A stretch of 64,000 nt of DNA from Borrelia maritima (lineage in GTDB: Bacteria; Spirochaetota; Spirochaetia; Borreliales; Borreliaceae), in the NCBI RefSeq assembly GCF_008931845.1, contig NZ_CP044535.1, positions 310,001-374,000 on the forward strand, written 5' to 3'. Positions 36,752-45,606 of the stretch are shown here, in pieces. Each line of letters opens with the position of its first letter. Position 1 is the stretch's first letter. Under the pieces are notes generated by a model. The model saw only the letters and a list, made by a program, of their open reading frames with translations, was not told the origin of the DNA and made no database searches. A program made the position numbers and the translations under genes.

Positions 36752-38201
36752 TTGATAAACTTTCTAAAAGAATTTCATTTGCAAGTATAGGATTAATTTT
36801 TCCTGAAGATTTTTTCATTATTTGCCCCATCATAAATTTGATAGCATGATCTTTTCCCTTTTTGTAAAGTTCAATTGATTTGGGATTTTCATTTAAAACT
36901 TCAAGCACAATCTGTTTAATAACAAACTTATCACTTATTTGTTCTAATCGATTTTCACTTATAATAACAGAAGCGGAAACATTTCTGGTCATCATCTCTG
37001 AAAACACCTTTTTTGCCATTTTGCTACTTATTTTACTAGCAACAATAAATTCAACAAGTTCTGTAATATGACTTGGAGGCAAATTAAATTCAAGAACACT
37101 AATTCCTTTATCATTAAGAACGCCTAAAACTTCAGACAATATCCAATTGGCTACCTTTTTGGGGTCACTTGCATTAACAGCAGCCTCTTCAAAATATCCA
37201 AATAGATGCTTATCTGCTGTTAAAGTAATAACATCAAAATCACTTAACCCATATTGATCTTTAAGCCTAACTCTTGCATCAAACGGAAGTTCGATTAACT
37301 TTGAATTTTTAATATTATCAATATAAAAATTATCAATCTCTATTAAGGGTAGATCGGGCTCTTGGAAATAACGGTAATCAGATACTGTCTCTTTGTCCCT
37401 TTGAATAACTGTTATTCCACGCTTATCATCAAACCCTCTAGTGTGCTTACCACAAGTATCCAGGGTTTTTCTAAATTGAACCCACTCCTCTTGCTGCCTT
37501 AATTCTTCATATTCAATGGCAGCTTTAATAGATTTAAAAGAGTTTAAATTCTTTATTTCAGCTATAGGAGTTTTATATTCAACACCACCCTCTCTAACAA
37601 TTAAATTAACATTTACGTCACACCTAAAAGAACCATTCTCCATATTGCATTCTGACAAATCAAGATATCTAAAAATTTCTCTTAAAGAACTTAAAAAAGC
37701 AACTGCTTCATCCCCACTACTAATATCTGGAGCAGAAACAATCTCGAGTAAAGGAGCTCCCGAACGATTAAAATCAATATAACTCTGATTTTCACTATCC
37801 AACAAATGCAAACTCTTGCCTGAATCTTCCTCCATATGAATTCTAATAATGTTAATCTTTTTAGCCCCAGAAGGAGTTTCAATTGATAAACTTCCCCCCT
37901 CACAAATTGGTTTATCATTTTGAGAGATTTGATATCCTTTTGGCAAATCTGGGTAATAATAATGTTTTCTGTCAAATTTAACAACATGTCTAATCTTTGA
38001 ATTTGTAGCATGTCCTGCTAAAATTGCACTATTAATAAGCTCGACATTCACACTTGGCAATGTCCCAGGTAATCCAAGACAAATTGGACAAATACGAGAG
38101 TTGGGAACTCCCCCAAAATCATTCTTACATCCACAAAAAGCCTTTGTTTTTAGACCCAGCTGAATATGAATTTCTAATCCAATAACTAATTTATATTCCA
38201 T
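36744..38201 (-). CDS. gatB: GatB, subunit B of Asp/Glu-tRNA amidotransferase
   Basis: GatB is the kinase and tRNA-binding subunit of GatCAB, which converts mischarged Glu-tRNA(Gln) (or Asp-tRNA(Asn)) to the amide. The 485-residue protein starts with IGLEIHIQLGLKTKAFCGC, has the zinc-type cysteines (C-x-C and C-x-x-C around 23-42: FCGC, ICPICLGLPG), HYYYPDLPKGYQISQ, and the C-terminal YqeY-like tRNA-binding domain ending in KSSGKINP. It overlaps gatA by 11 bases and the next gene by eight. The complex supplies Gln-tRNA in bacteria without a glutaminyl-tRNA synthetase. Confidence 0.97.
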   Translation of the reverse strand: MEYKLVIGLEIHIQLGLKTKAFCGCKNDFGGVPNSRICPICLGLPGTLPSVNVELINSAILAGHATNSKIRHVVKFDRKHYYYPDLPKGYQISQNDKPICEGGSLSIETPSGAKKINIIRIHMEEDSGKSLHLLDSENQSYIDFNRSGAPLLEIVSAPDISSGDEAVAFLSSLREIFRYLDLSECNMENGSFRCDVNVNLIVREGGVEYKTPIAEIKNLNSFKSIKAAIEYEELRQQEEWVQFRKTLDTCGKHTRGFDDKRGITVIQRDKETVSDYRYFQEPDLPLIEIDNFYIDNIKNSKLIELPFDARVRLKDQYGLSDFDVITLTADKHLFGYFEEAAVNASDPKKVANWILSEVLGVLNDKGISVLEFNLPPSHITELVEFIVASKISSKMAKKVFSEMMTRNVSASVIISENRLEQISDKFVIKQIVLEVLNENPKSIELYKKGKDHAIKFMMGQIMKKSSGKINPILANEILLESLSNE

Positions 38202-39642
38202 TCAATCCTAATTCCATAATCACATTTTTTGAAAAACTTAAAAGTTCAAAATCTTTCTTGCTACACCCAATAACTTGCATCCCAATCGACAATCCTTCAT
38301 TATCCTTAGAATACGGAAGCGAAATAGCAGGAGCTCCAATAAGATTTGCAATCACAGTACAAATATCTGAATAATACATTTTAACAGGATCATCGTAGTC
38401 CAAACCAACTCTAAAAGGTTTAACAAAACTTGTTGGAGTAATAATAAAATCACAACTTTCAAAAAGCTTGTTAAATTTTGGAATAATTAAATTTTGAAGA
38501 ATCTCACAAGCCTTTGAATAATATTTGACATCGTATCCTTCTGACAATAAATAATTTCCAAGAACAATACGTCTTTTTACTTCTTCTGACAAGAAATTGC
38601 TCCTATGTTTAAAATAAAAATCGTTAAGACTCAAATTTTCTGACATTCTCTTACCATAACAAAGTCCAGTATAACGAGCAAGATTGGAGGACGCCTCAAC
38701 AGGAGAAATTGTATAATAAATTGATAAAATAAAATTGATCTCTTCTATTGAAACTTCTTTTATATTAACACCCCTTGACAAAAGATCAGATTTAAATTTT
38801 GTAAAACTAATTGCAACGTTTTCGTCCATTAAATCTTCGCTAAGTTCTTTAATTACAGCTAAATTCTTGCCGTGCAATGACTCAACTTTTAAAGGATAAA
38901 AATTATCAAAAATGTCTACACTAGTAGAATCCATTTTATCAGCCCCACAAGTATGTTTTAAGATTAAAGCAATATCTTCAATAGAATGAGAAAAAAATCC
39001 TATTTGATCAAAAGATGATGCATAAGATGCAAGTCCATAACGAGAAAGGCCGCCATAAGAAGGCTTGAAACCCAAAATTCCAGAAAAAGATGCAGGAAGC
39101 CTAACAGAACCCCCAGTATCGCTGCCAAGCGAAAAAGGTGCTTGAAAAGCTGCAACTACAGCTGCAGAGCCGCCAGAACTACCACCTATAACATATTCTC
39201 TATTTAAAGGATTTACAGTTGCTCCATAATAAGAAAATTCACAAGTAGACCCCATGGCAAATTCATCCATATTGGTTCTACCAATTAAGATTGCTCCTTT
39301 ATCCTTAAGTCTTTTGATTACAGTCGCATCATAAGGAGAAATATAGCCTTTTAAAATTTCAGAAGCACAAGTTAAAGATTTATCCTGAATTGAAATATTG
39401 TCTTTAACGGCAATAAGCATGCCAATTAAAGGCAAGTCCTCTAATTCACAATTTTTTAAACAATCGTCATACCTTTTTGCAATCTCTAAAGAATCATCAA
39501 AAAATTCAATATATCCATTGATATCTTTATTTAATTCATAATTATTTTTATAAGCAAGTAAAATATCATAAATTTTAAATTTTTTGCTTAAAACTAATTC
39601 TTGAATTTTAGTTAAAGTTAAACTGCTTAAGTCCAAGATCAT
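38191..39642 (-). CDS. gatA: GatA, amidase subunit of Asp/Glu-tRNA amidotransferase
   Basis: This amidase-signature enzyme frees ammonia from glutamine for GatB. The catalytic Lys-cisSer-Ser triad falls at K80 (IAVKDN), S155 (GGSSGGSAA) and S179 (GSDTGGSVRLPASF), within one residue of the published S. aureus GatA numbering. The length of 483 residues is normal. It follows gatC after four bases and shares 11 bases with gatB. Confidence 0.97.
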   Translation of the reverse strand: MILDLSSLTLTKIQELVLSKKFKIYDILLAYKNNYELNKDINGYIEFFDDSLEIAKRYDDCLKNCELEDLPLIGMLIAVKDNISIQDKSLTCASEILKGYISPYDATVIKRLKDKGAILIGRTNMDEFAMGSTCEFSYYGATVNPLNREYVIGGSSGGSAAVVAAFQAPFSLGSDTGGSVRLPASFSGILGFKPSYGGLSRYGLASYASSFDQIGFFSHSIEDIALILKHTCGADKMDSTSVDIFDNFYPLKVESLHGKNLAVIKELSEDLMDENVAISFTKFKSDLLSRGVNIKEVSIEEINFILSIYYTISPVEASSNLARYTGLCYGKRMSENLSLNDFYFKHRSNFLSEEVKRRIVLGNYLLSEGYDVKYYSKACEILQNLIIPKFNKLFESCDFIITPTSFVKPFRVGLDYDDPVKMYYSDICTVIANLIGAPAISLPYSKDNEGLSIGMQVIGCSKKDFELLSFSKNVIMELGLNGI

Positions 39643-39646
39643 ATCC

Positions 39647-39922
39647 TTATTCTAATACTTTAGGAGATGAAAAATATCCATCTAAAAACGAGTTACTAAG
39701 CTTTTTAATTGATTCAATAGAAAGGGATGATCTTACTTTATCCTCACGCAATGTAGAAATCTTTTTTTTATTAGCATCAAAATTAATTTGAACCTCAAAA
39801 TTGGCAATTTCATTAACCAATTTAATAACTTTTTCCAATTTTGAAATAAATTTATCTTCACTCTCTCTACTAAGCCTTACTAAACTTAATTTTAAACTAT
39901 TTTCTAAATGTATATCTTTCAA
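39647..39922 (-). CDS. gatC: GatC, subunit C of Asp/Glu-tRNA amidotransferase
   Basis: This is a small (91-residue) linker protein that wraps GatA and GatB. It shows the two-helix N-terminus (LVRLSRESEDKFISKLEKVIKLVNEI), the LRED motif and the C-terminal FLDGYFSSPKVLE segment, usually F....f.VP.vie. The start is TTG at 39922, six bases after AGGGG, with no ATG nearby. It comes 9 bases after the helicase gene and directly before gatA. Confidence 0.93.
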   Translation of the reverse strand: MKDIHLENSLKLSLVRLSRESEDKFISKLEKVIKLVNEIANFEVQINFDANKKKISTLREDKVRSSLSIESIKKLSNSFLDGYFSSPKVLE

Positions 39923-39931
39923 AATAAACCC

Positions 39932-42028
39932 CTAAACTTTAATAATTTTTTTAACATACTCAGGACTCAAAATAGCCTTCTTACCATTTCTTAAACTAAT
40001 TTTAACAAACTGCAAGTTGCCTTGGTACCAGCTATCAACAACTACTCCCTTTTCTCCATTATAAATTATACAGTCTCCAATATTAAATCTAACATTTCTT
40101 TTATTATCAATTAAAAAATTATTAAAGTTTTCTTTTAAGTACTCAGGAATAAAAATAATGTCATAAGAATTTTTGTCAATATCTTGGAAAAAAACGGAAA
40201 GGGAAGTTCCTTTAAAAGAGCCTCTAAAAGCTCGCCTCAAATTTAAAGTAATAATAAGCTCTGATTTAGCTCTTGTGATTGCAACATAAAAAAGCCTTCT
40301 CTCCTCCTCAAGTCTGTCTTCTGTTAATTCTTCAATTTCAGCTGGCAAAAGACCTTTCTCAAGACCAGAAATAACAACCCTATCAAATTCAAGCCCCTTA
40401 ACACCGTGGATTGAAGACAAAAGTATATTGGACTTAAAATCTCCAGAAATTAAAGGAGAGAGTGAAGAATTTTCTAAAAATATGGCAAGACCTTCAAATG
40501 TAGCTGAATATTCAATTCCACTATTAATAAGCTCATCAATATTTCTTAATTTTTCGTCCTTATCAAATTTTTTATAATAATCTAAAAGACCAAACTTAAT
40601 CACAACATCTTCAATAAAAGCAGATAAACTAATATAATTGTCTTCAAAAAGTTTTTTGCCCAGCTCATCGTAAGCATTTAAAAACAATAAAAGAGACTCT
40701 TTGGCTTTATTTTTAAGCGAACTGAAAACCTTTTTACTCGCACAAAACAAATTAAAATTAACATCATCATCGTTTAAAAAACTAATTATTTTATCTAGAG
40801 TAGTTTTCCCAATTCCTCTAGGAGGCTTGTTTATCATTCTCAAAAAAGCTATTTTATCTCTCTTGTTTATAAAAAGTCTAAGCAAGCAAATAATATCCTT
40901 TATTTCTTCTCTATCATAAAACTTAATTGATCCTAAAACCTTATACGGGAGATTTTTCTTTAAAAAAGATGATTCAAAATGAAAAGATTGGGAATTAAAT
41001 CTATAAAGTATTGCCGTCTGAATATCATCATCAACAAGCAAATTAGAAAAATATTCAGCTTCATCTGATGTGCTTTGAAAAACCAAAAATTTCATTCTTT
41101 TACCAGCACTATTTTGAGTTGTTATTTCTTTCTCATACCTATTTTCATTTTTTGAAATAACCCCATTTGCAATATCCACTATATTTGAATTTGAACGATA
41201 ATTTTGCACTAAATAAAATTTAATGACGTTGCCAAAAGTTTTTTCAAATTCAAGAATATTTTCAATTCTAGCTCCTCTAAAAGAATATATTGACTGATCT
41301 TCATCTCCCACAACCATAAAATACATACCATCCAAATAAAGCTCTTTCAAAAATAAAAATTGTGAATAATTCGTATCTTGATATTCGTCTACAAAAATAA
41401 CTTTAAATTTAGATTGAATAGATTCTTTTAAAGATTTGGACTGCCTAAGCATTAGAATGGGCTTAATAATAAGATCTGAGAAATCAAAAGCATTATTCTT
41501 AGTTTTTTCTTTCTCATAAATTTTGATATACTCGTATTCCTTTTCTGTGAATTTAATAAATTTTTCTAAGAAAAAATTTTCTTTGTCTTTTAAAATCAAA
41601 GCTGCAATATGCTTTGCCATTTCAAGATTTGGAGCAAGATCAATTTGTTTGACAAATCTAACAACATCATTAGTATCCCAAATTGTAAAATTTGAATCAT
41701 AATTTTTATCAAAATCCTTATAGTAAGCTCTTAAAAGCCAAGCCCCAAAAGAATGAAAAGTTTGAATATGAAGTTTCTTGTCAAATTTTAAAAGATCGTT
41801 TATCCTATCATTCATTTCATTTGCAGCTTTGTTAGTAAAAGTTAAAGCCAAAATTTCATTAGGACTTATATTCATATATTTGATTAAATACACAATTTTT
41901 GCAATTATAACTCTTGTTTTACCACTTCCAGGCCCTGCTAAAATAAGCATTGGATTTTTACTTTTGCTAAAAACAATTTTCTCTTGAGAAGTATTTAAGC
42001 TAGAAAAAAAATTACTTATTTTATCCAT
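39932..42028 (-). CDS. UvrD/PcrA-type superfamily 1 DNA helicase
   Basis: This 698-residue helicase unwinds DNA 3'-5' in repair and replication restart. It shows motif I AGPGSGKTRV (about 31-40), TFTNKAANEM (Ia), DEYQDTNYSQ (II), GDEDQSIYSFRGA (III), LVQNYRSN (IV), SSIHGVKGLEFDRV (V) and EERRLFYVAITRAK (VI), and a C-terminal Tudor-like domain (IGDCIIYNGEKGVVVDSWY) that in PcrA/UvrD contacts RNA polymerase. It lies between the RodZ-like gene and gatC with only a few bases on each side. UvrD versus PcrA naming is not decided by sequence alone. BB0344 as recalled. Confidence 0.95.
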   Translation of the reverse strand: MDKISNFFSSLNTSQEKIVFSKSKNPMLILAGPGSGKTRVIIAKIVYLIKYMNISPNEILALTFTNKAANEMNDRINDLLKFDKKLHIQTFHSFGAWLLRAYYKDFDKNYDSNFTIWDTNDVVRFVKQIDLAPNLEMAKHIAALILKDKENFFLEKFIKFTEKEYEYIKIYEKEKTKNNAFDFSDLIIKPILMLRQSKSLKESIQSKFKVIFVDEYQDTNYSQFLFLKELYLDGMYFMVVGDEDQSIYSFRGARIENILEFEKTFGNVIKFYLVQNYRSNSNIVDIANGVISKNENRYEKEITTQNSAGKRMKFLVFQSTSDEAEYFSNLLVDDDIQTAILYRFNSQSFHFESSFLKKNLPYKVLGSIKFYDREEIKDIICLLRLFINKRDKIAFLRMINKPPRGIGKTTLDKIISFLNDDDVNFNLFCASKKVFSSLKNKAKESLLLFLNAYDELGKKLFEDNYISLSAFIEDVVIKFGLLDYYKKFDKDEKLRNIDELINSGIEYSATFEGLAIFLENSSLSPLISGDFKSNILLSSIHGVKGLEFDRVVISGLEKGLLPAEIEELTEDRLEEERRLFYVAITRAKSELIITLNLRRAFRGSFKGTSLSVFFQDIDKNSYDIIFIPEYLKENFNNFLIDNKRNVRFNIGDCIIYNGEKGVVVDSWYQGNLQFVKISLRNGKKAILSPEYVKKIIKV

Positions 42029-42030
42029 TG

Positions 42031-43230
42031 CTAATAAACTTCAGAAACCTTAAGATCAAACCCTGAAGGTGTCTTTACCCAAAAAAATTGAACAGCAAAA
42101 ATTTCTTTCCCTTGCTCTTTTAAAAAAGGGGTAATGTCTTTGTCATTTAGAATAATATTAACATCAGAAAGTCTTGAAAAAAATAGTATCAAAGATTTTT
42201 CAAAAGTTAAATTAATGGGAATGCCCTTGGATACAAACAAAGACTTGCCATAAAGATTGTTTTCATCAGCGTATCTAAAAAATGTATCATTTAAAAAATT
42301 TATTTTTAAATCAACATTTGAAAGTTTTTCAGAAGAATATAGGGTTAAATAATCACTACTTGGCAATTTCTCAGTTCCCCTAACATCAAACTGCCAATTT
42401 AAAATATTAAATCTATTGTCAATATTGGTCTCGAATACATATTTAACATTTAAAACAAAAGATTCCAAGCTTACATGAGCTATTTTCAATTTATCATAAT
42501 AATAGTTCTCATAAATAATTTTAACTCTTATACTATCATCAAGATCTATCTCTTTAAATTCACCTAAATTAAATACATTTTTACTTTTTTTAGACTCGTC
42601 AATAATAACTAAATCATCACTAATAAACGCTGCCTTATATTTTGCAATATTATCATCATATGTTAAAGATAAAAAATCCCCCTCTTTAAGAGAAACATTC
42701 CAAAAATTCTTTTCATCAAAAGAAACTTCATGAATATTTGAAATTTTCTTTTCATCTTGGCTAAGCTTGAAAAATTTTTTAAAATAAACTTCCACTTCTT
42801 TAAAAGCAAACAGCACAAATAATAATAAAATAACACCAACAATTCCTAAGAGAATTTTCAAAATGCTTAAAGGCTCTAAATTAAAAAAAAACAATTTTTT
42901 GTCTGGAACTTTATTATCGCCTAAAAATCCTGAATTTGAAATTTTATCTTCAGGCTTAATCCCAATATAACTATTATTAAGTCTACTCTTATAATCCTTG
43001 AAAAGTGTTGATATCAATCTAGAATCAATATCTAAATATTCGCTATAAGTTCTTAAAAATCCAACAGCCAAAACTTCATTTGGAAAAATTTCAATATTAG
43101 AATCTTCAAGAGCTTTAAGATACTTAATAGAAATTTTAATATCATCAGCCACCATTTCAAGAGTCAAATTTTTACCATTTCTAACTTTTCTCAAATAACT
43201 CCCAAATTTAACAAAATCATTTTCTTCCAT
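42031..43230 (-). CDS. RodZ-like membrane protein with N-terminal HTH
   Basis: This 399-residue protein has a RodZ-type helix-turn-helix at about 7-75 (FGSYLRKVRNGKNLTLEMVA, IKISIKYLKALEDSNIEIFP, VGFLRTYSEYLDID), one transmembrane helix at about 121-143 and an extracytoplasmic region with beta-rich segments. RodZ bridges MreB filaments to the elongation machinery and sets cell shape; in spirochaetes its exact role is not known to me. The C-terminal domain is larger than in E. coli RodZ. AGGG lies nine bases before the ATG. It follows lolA by 11 bases and ends three bases before the helicase gene. BB0345 as recalled. Confidence 0.85.
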   Translation of the reverse strand: MEENDFVKFGSYLRKVRNGKNLTLEMVADDIKISIKYLKALEDSNIEIFPNEVLAVGFLRTYSEYLDIDSRLISTLFKDYKSRLNNSYIGIKPEDKISNSGFLGDNKVPDKKLFFFNLEPLSILKILLGIVGVILLLFVLFAFKEVEVYFKKFFKLSQDEKKISNIHEVSFDEKNFWNVSLKEGDFLSLTYDDNIAKYKAAFISDDLVIIDESKKSKNVFNLGEFKEIDLDDSIRVKIIYENYYYDKLKIAHVSLESFVLNVKYVFETNIDNRFNILNWQFDVRGTEKLPSSDYLTLYSSEKLSNVDLKINFLNDTFFRYADENNLYGKSLFVSKGIPINLTFEKSLILFFSRLSDVNIILNDKDITPFLKEQGKEIFAVQFFWVKTPSGFDLKVSEVY

Positions 43231-43241
43231 AGATTTAAACC

Positions 43242-43892
43242 CTAATTTTTTTTAATATCATATAAAAAATTATCTACCTTATTTGAAGATTTTGGAGGAT
43301 CATATTTGAATTTGCTATCAAGAATTCCAACATTAAACTTTACAGCGGTTAAATCAATAACTATTTCACGACCACCACTAGTAGGATAAGCAGTAATTCT
43401 TCTAATTATTCCATCTGGAGTAAAAGCAATAATAAAAGAATTAATAGTAGCAGCTCCTTTGTAAAGCTTCCTAGAAAAGGTTAATTTAATGTATTTTCCA
43501 GACTCAGATGAATCGAGAGCTTCCAGATTTGGAGAATTGGTATAAGACACACTATACTCACTATTTAACACTTTCATAAGACCTCCCCCGCTACTACCTT
43601 TTAACAATTGCTGACTAAACGAAGTGCCAAGAGATGGAACATAAACTGTCAAAAATTCACCATCACTTACAAAAACTTGATTATTTGAATCTAGATTAAT
43701 AATAAACTTGTCTGGGAACTTATAAAGCAAAACACCTGATTGCTTTAATCCCTTTAAAGTAAAATTAATTGTTGCTTGCATGTCCTCTACATTTTGATAT
43801 TTAGCATAAATTCCTTCAAAGTATTGATTTGCAGATATTTGAGCAAAAACAGCAACAGGATACAAAACCAATAAAAATATTGTTTTTATCAT
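43242..43892 (-). CDS. lolA: LolA-type periplasmic lipoprotein carrier
   Basis: LolA shuttles lipoproteins across the periplasm from LolCDE to the outer membrane. The 216-residue protein has a cleavable signal (MIKTIFLLVLYPVAVFA, then Q) and the LolA half-barrel pattern: YAKYQNVEDMQATINFTLKG, SGVLLYKFPDKFIINLDS, VFVSDGEFLTVYVPSLG, then IIRRITAYPTSGGREIVID. Studies I recall assign BB0346 as the Borrelia LolA, in an organism without an identified LolB. It is the first gene of the operon running to the aminotransferase-like gene, and diverges from the RqcH gene across a repeat-containing region. Confidence 0.88.
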   Translation of the reverse strand: MIKTIFLLVLYPVAVFAQISANQYFEGIYAKYQNVEDMQATINFTLKGLKQSGVLLYKFPDKFIINLDSNNQVFVSDGEFLTVYVPSLGTSFSQQLLKGSSGGGLMKVLNSEYSVSYTNSPNLEALDSSESGKYIKLTFSRKLYKGAATINSFIIAFTPDGIIRRITAYPTSGGREIVIDLTAVKFNVGILDSKFKYDPPKSSNKVDNFLYDIKKN

Positions 43893-43941
43893 TTTATGAA
43901 CTCTTATTATTAATAAGCTTAAGCCATTAACAAAACTACAT

Positions 43942-44029
43942 TTAAACTATTATTATTATTATTATTAATAGTTTAATTTCATAATACTACATATCGTGGA
44001 AATAAACTATTATTAATAGTAATAGTTTA
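43942..44029. repeat. Two near-identical inverted repeats plus an ATT microsatellite between lolA and rqcH
   Basis: Element 1: TTAAACTATTA (43942-43952) and TAATAGTTTAA (43966-43976) are exact inverses flanking a loop made mostly of six ATT units (43949-43966). Element 2, 26 bases further on: TAAACTATTA (44003-44012) and TAATAGTTTA (44020-44029), with a seven-base loop. Both share the arm AAACTATTA. They occupy the shared upstream region of two divergent genes and could act as paired operators, as back-to-back hairpins in the two leaders, or as a slippage-prone site. Confidence 0.7.
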
Positions 44030-44091
44030 ATACATAAAATAAAAATTTAAAGCTTAAGCAAACACCTTTAAAAAATTAGGATTTGATAACA

Positions 44092-45504
44092 ATGTCTTTG
44101 AATTACGACGAAATAAATACTTTGATTAAAGAAATCCCTTTAGAAAACTCTTTCATAAAAAAAATAATACAACCAGATTACAAAAGTTTGGTTTTAGAAA
44201 TTTACAATAAAATTGAAAATAAAACATTTAAAATATTAATCTCTTTAAATCCAAGTACTACTAGATTCCACATAACCAAAAAAAAATTTAAAAAGAATGC
44301 TTTGAAATTAAGATTTTCTGACTTTTTAAAATCAAAAATTCAAAATGGAAAAATTCAAAAAGCCTTCCAAATGAAAAACGAAAGAATTATTTATCTTGAA
44401 ATCTTGAAAAAGGACATAATTATATTATTTGTTAAATTGTGGCCATCCTCTCCAAATATAATAGCTACAAACCCAAACTTTAAAATACTAGATGTCTATT
44501 ACAGAAGACCAAAAATAAAAGAAACAACGGGAGAAATATTTTTAAAAGCTAAAGAAATACATGAAAGCAATAAAATGTCTGATAAAAAAATTATGTACCT
44601 AAAAGAAGAATACAATAATGCCCAGTACACATCTTATTCTGAATTTCTTGAAAATTACTACGAATCGCTTAGCAACAAAATTAAAGCAATAAATACAAAA
44701 GAATTGTTTATTGAAAAATATAAAAAAGAATTAATTGTTTTAGAAAAAAGAATAGAATCTTTTGAAAAACAAATTAAACTGATTGAAAACATTGAAAATG
44801 AAAAAGAAAAAGGTGAGTTGATTTTATTAAATATTAACAAAATACAAAAAGGAATTAAAGAAATAACTCTCTTAAATTATAATGAAGAAAAAATAAAAAT
44901 ACCGTTAAACCCATCATTATCACCAAAAGAAAATGCTTTGCAATACTTTAAAGCGTATAAAAAAGGCAAAAATTCTTTTAAAACCATAAAAAATCAATTA
45001 AAAGATAGTCTAGATAAATTTAACCTAGTTCAATCCAAAATAGCTATGTTAAAAATTGAAAATTTCATTCCAAAAGAAGAATATAATCAAGAAGAAACTG
45101 TTATTAAAAAAAAAGAAAAAACACCAAAAATAGGCTTACATTTTGCTTATTGTGGGTTTGACATTCTTATTGGAAGAAGCGCAAAAGAAAACGATGAACT
45201 TCTTAGACATTGCGCTAAAGGGAATGACTATTGGCTTCATACAAGAGATTATCCTGGGGCTTATGTTTTTATTAAAAAACAAAAAAATAAAACTCCTCCG
45301 CTTGATGTCCTTTTGGCTGCAGGTAATTTATGCGTATTTTATACAAAATTAGCAAAAAAATCTGGAAAAGCAGATCTTTACTACACTCAAGTTAAAAATT
45401 TAAGAAGAGTTAAAAACGGAAAGCTAGGTCTTGTAATTCCGAAAGCAGAAAAAAATTTACATATTAAACTAGATGAGAATTTAATAAAAAAATTAAAAAA
45501 TTAA
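44092..45504 (+). CDS. rqcH: RqcH/NFACT-family protein (annotated fibronectin-binding protein)
   Basis: NFACT proteins bind stalled 50S-peptidyl-tRNA complexes and add alanine tails in ribosome quality control. The N-terminal NFACT-N domain is recognisable (SLNYDEINTLIKEI, IKKIIQPDYKSLVLEI, ILISLNPSTTRFHIT), a coiled-coil spans about 190-320, and the C-terminal NFACT-R domain has the GRSAKENDELLRHCAKGNDY and WLHTRDYPGAYVFIKK signature. At 470 residues it is about 100 shorter than B. subtilis RqcH, apparently lacking the helix-hairpin-helix part. The catalytic Asp-Arg of NFACT-N appears as Glu-Arg (KNERIIYLEI). BB0347 was reported to bind fibronectin, which may be secondary. The ATG at 44092 is preferred to a TTG at 44083. 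Confidence 0.9.
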   Translation: MSLNYDEINTLIKEIPLENSFIKKIIQPDYKSLVLEIYNKIENKTFKILISLNPSTTRFHITKKKFKKNALKLRFSDFLKSKIQNGKIQKAFQMKNERIIYLEILKKDIIILFVKLWPSSPNIIATNPNFKILDVYYRRPKIKETTGEIFLKAKEIHESNKMSDKKIMYLKEEYNNAQYTSYSEFLENYYESLSNKIKAINTKELFIEKYKKELIVLEKRIESFEKQIKLIENIENEKEKGELILLNINKIQKGIKEITLLNYNEEKIKIPLNPSLSPKENALQYFKAYKKGKNSFKTIKNQLKDSLDKFNLVQSKIAMLKIENFIPKEEYNQEETVIKKKEKTPKIGLHFAYCGFDILIGRSAKENDELLRHCAKGNDYWLHTRDYPGAYVFIKKQKNKTPPLDVLLAAGNLCVFYTKLAKKSGKADLYYTQVKNLRRVKNGKLGLVIPKAEKNLHIKLDENLIKKLKN

Positions 45505-45606
45505 ACCTAAAAACTATAATAGCAAAGCAAAATTTTGAATTTTTTACAAAATATTGTTATTCAAAGACAAAAAGCATAAAATTTATAAAAGTGGAGGAAG
45601 AACTTT

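Noticed and set aside
43949..43966. ATT triplet run as a CRISPR or coding repeat
   Set aside because: Only six three-base units in an intergenic hairpin loop; no spacers, no frame.
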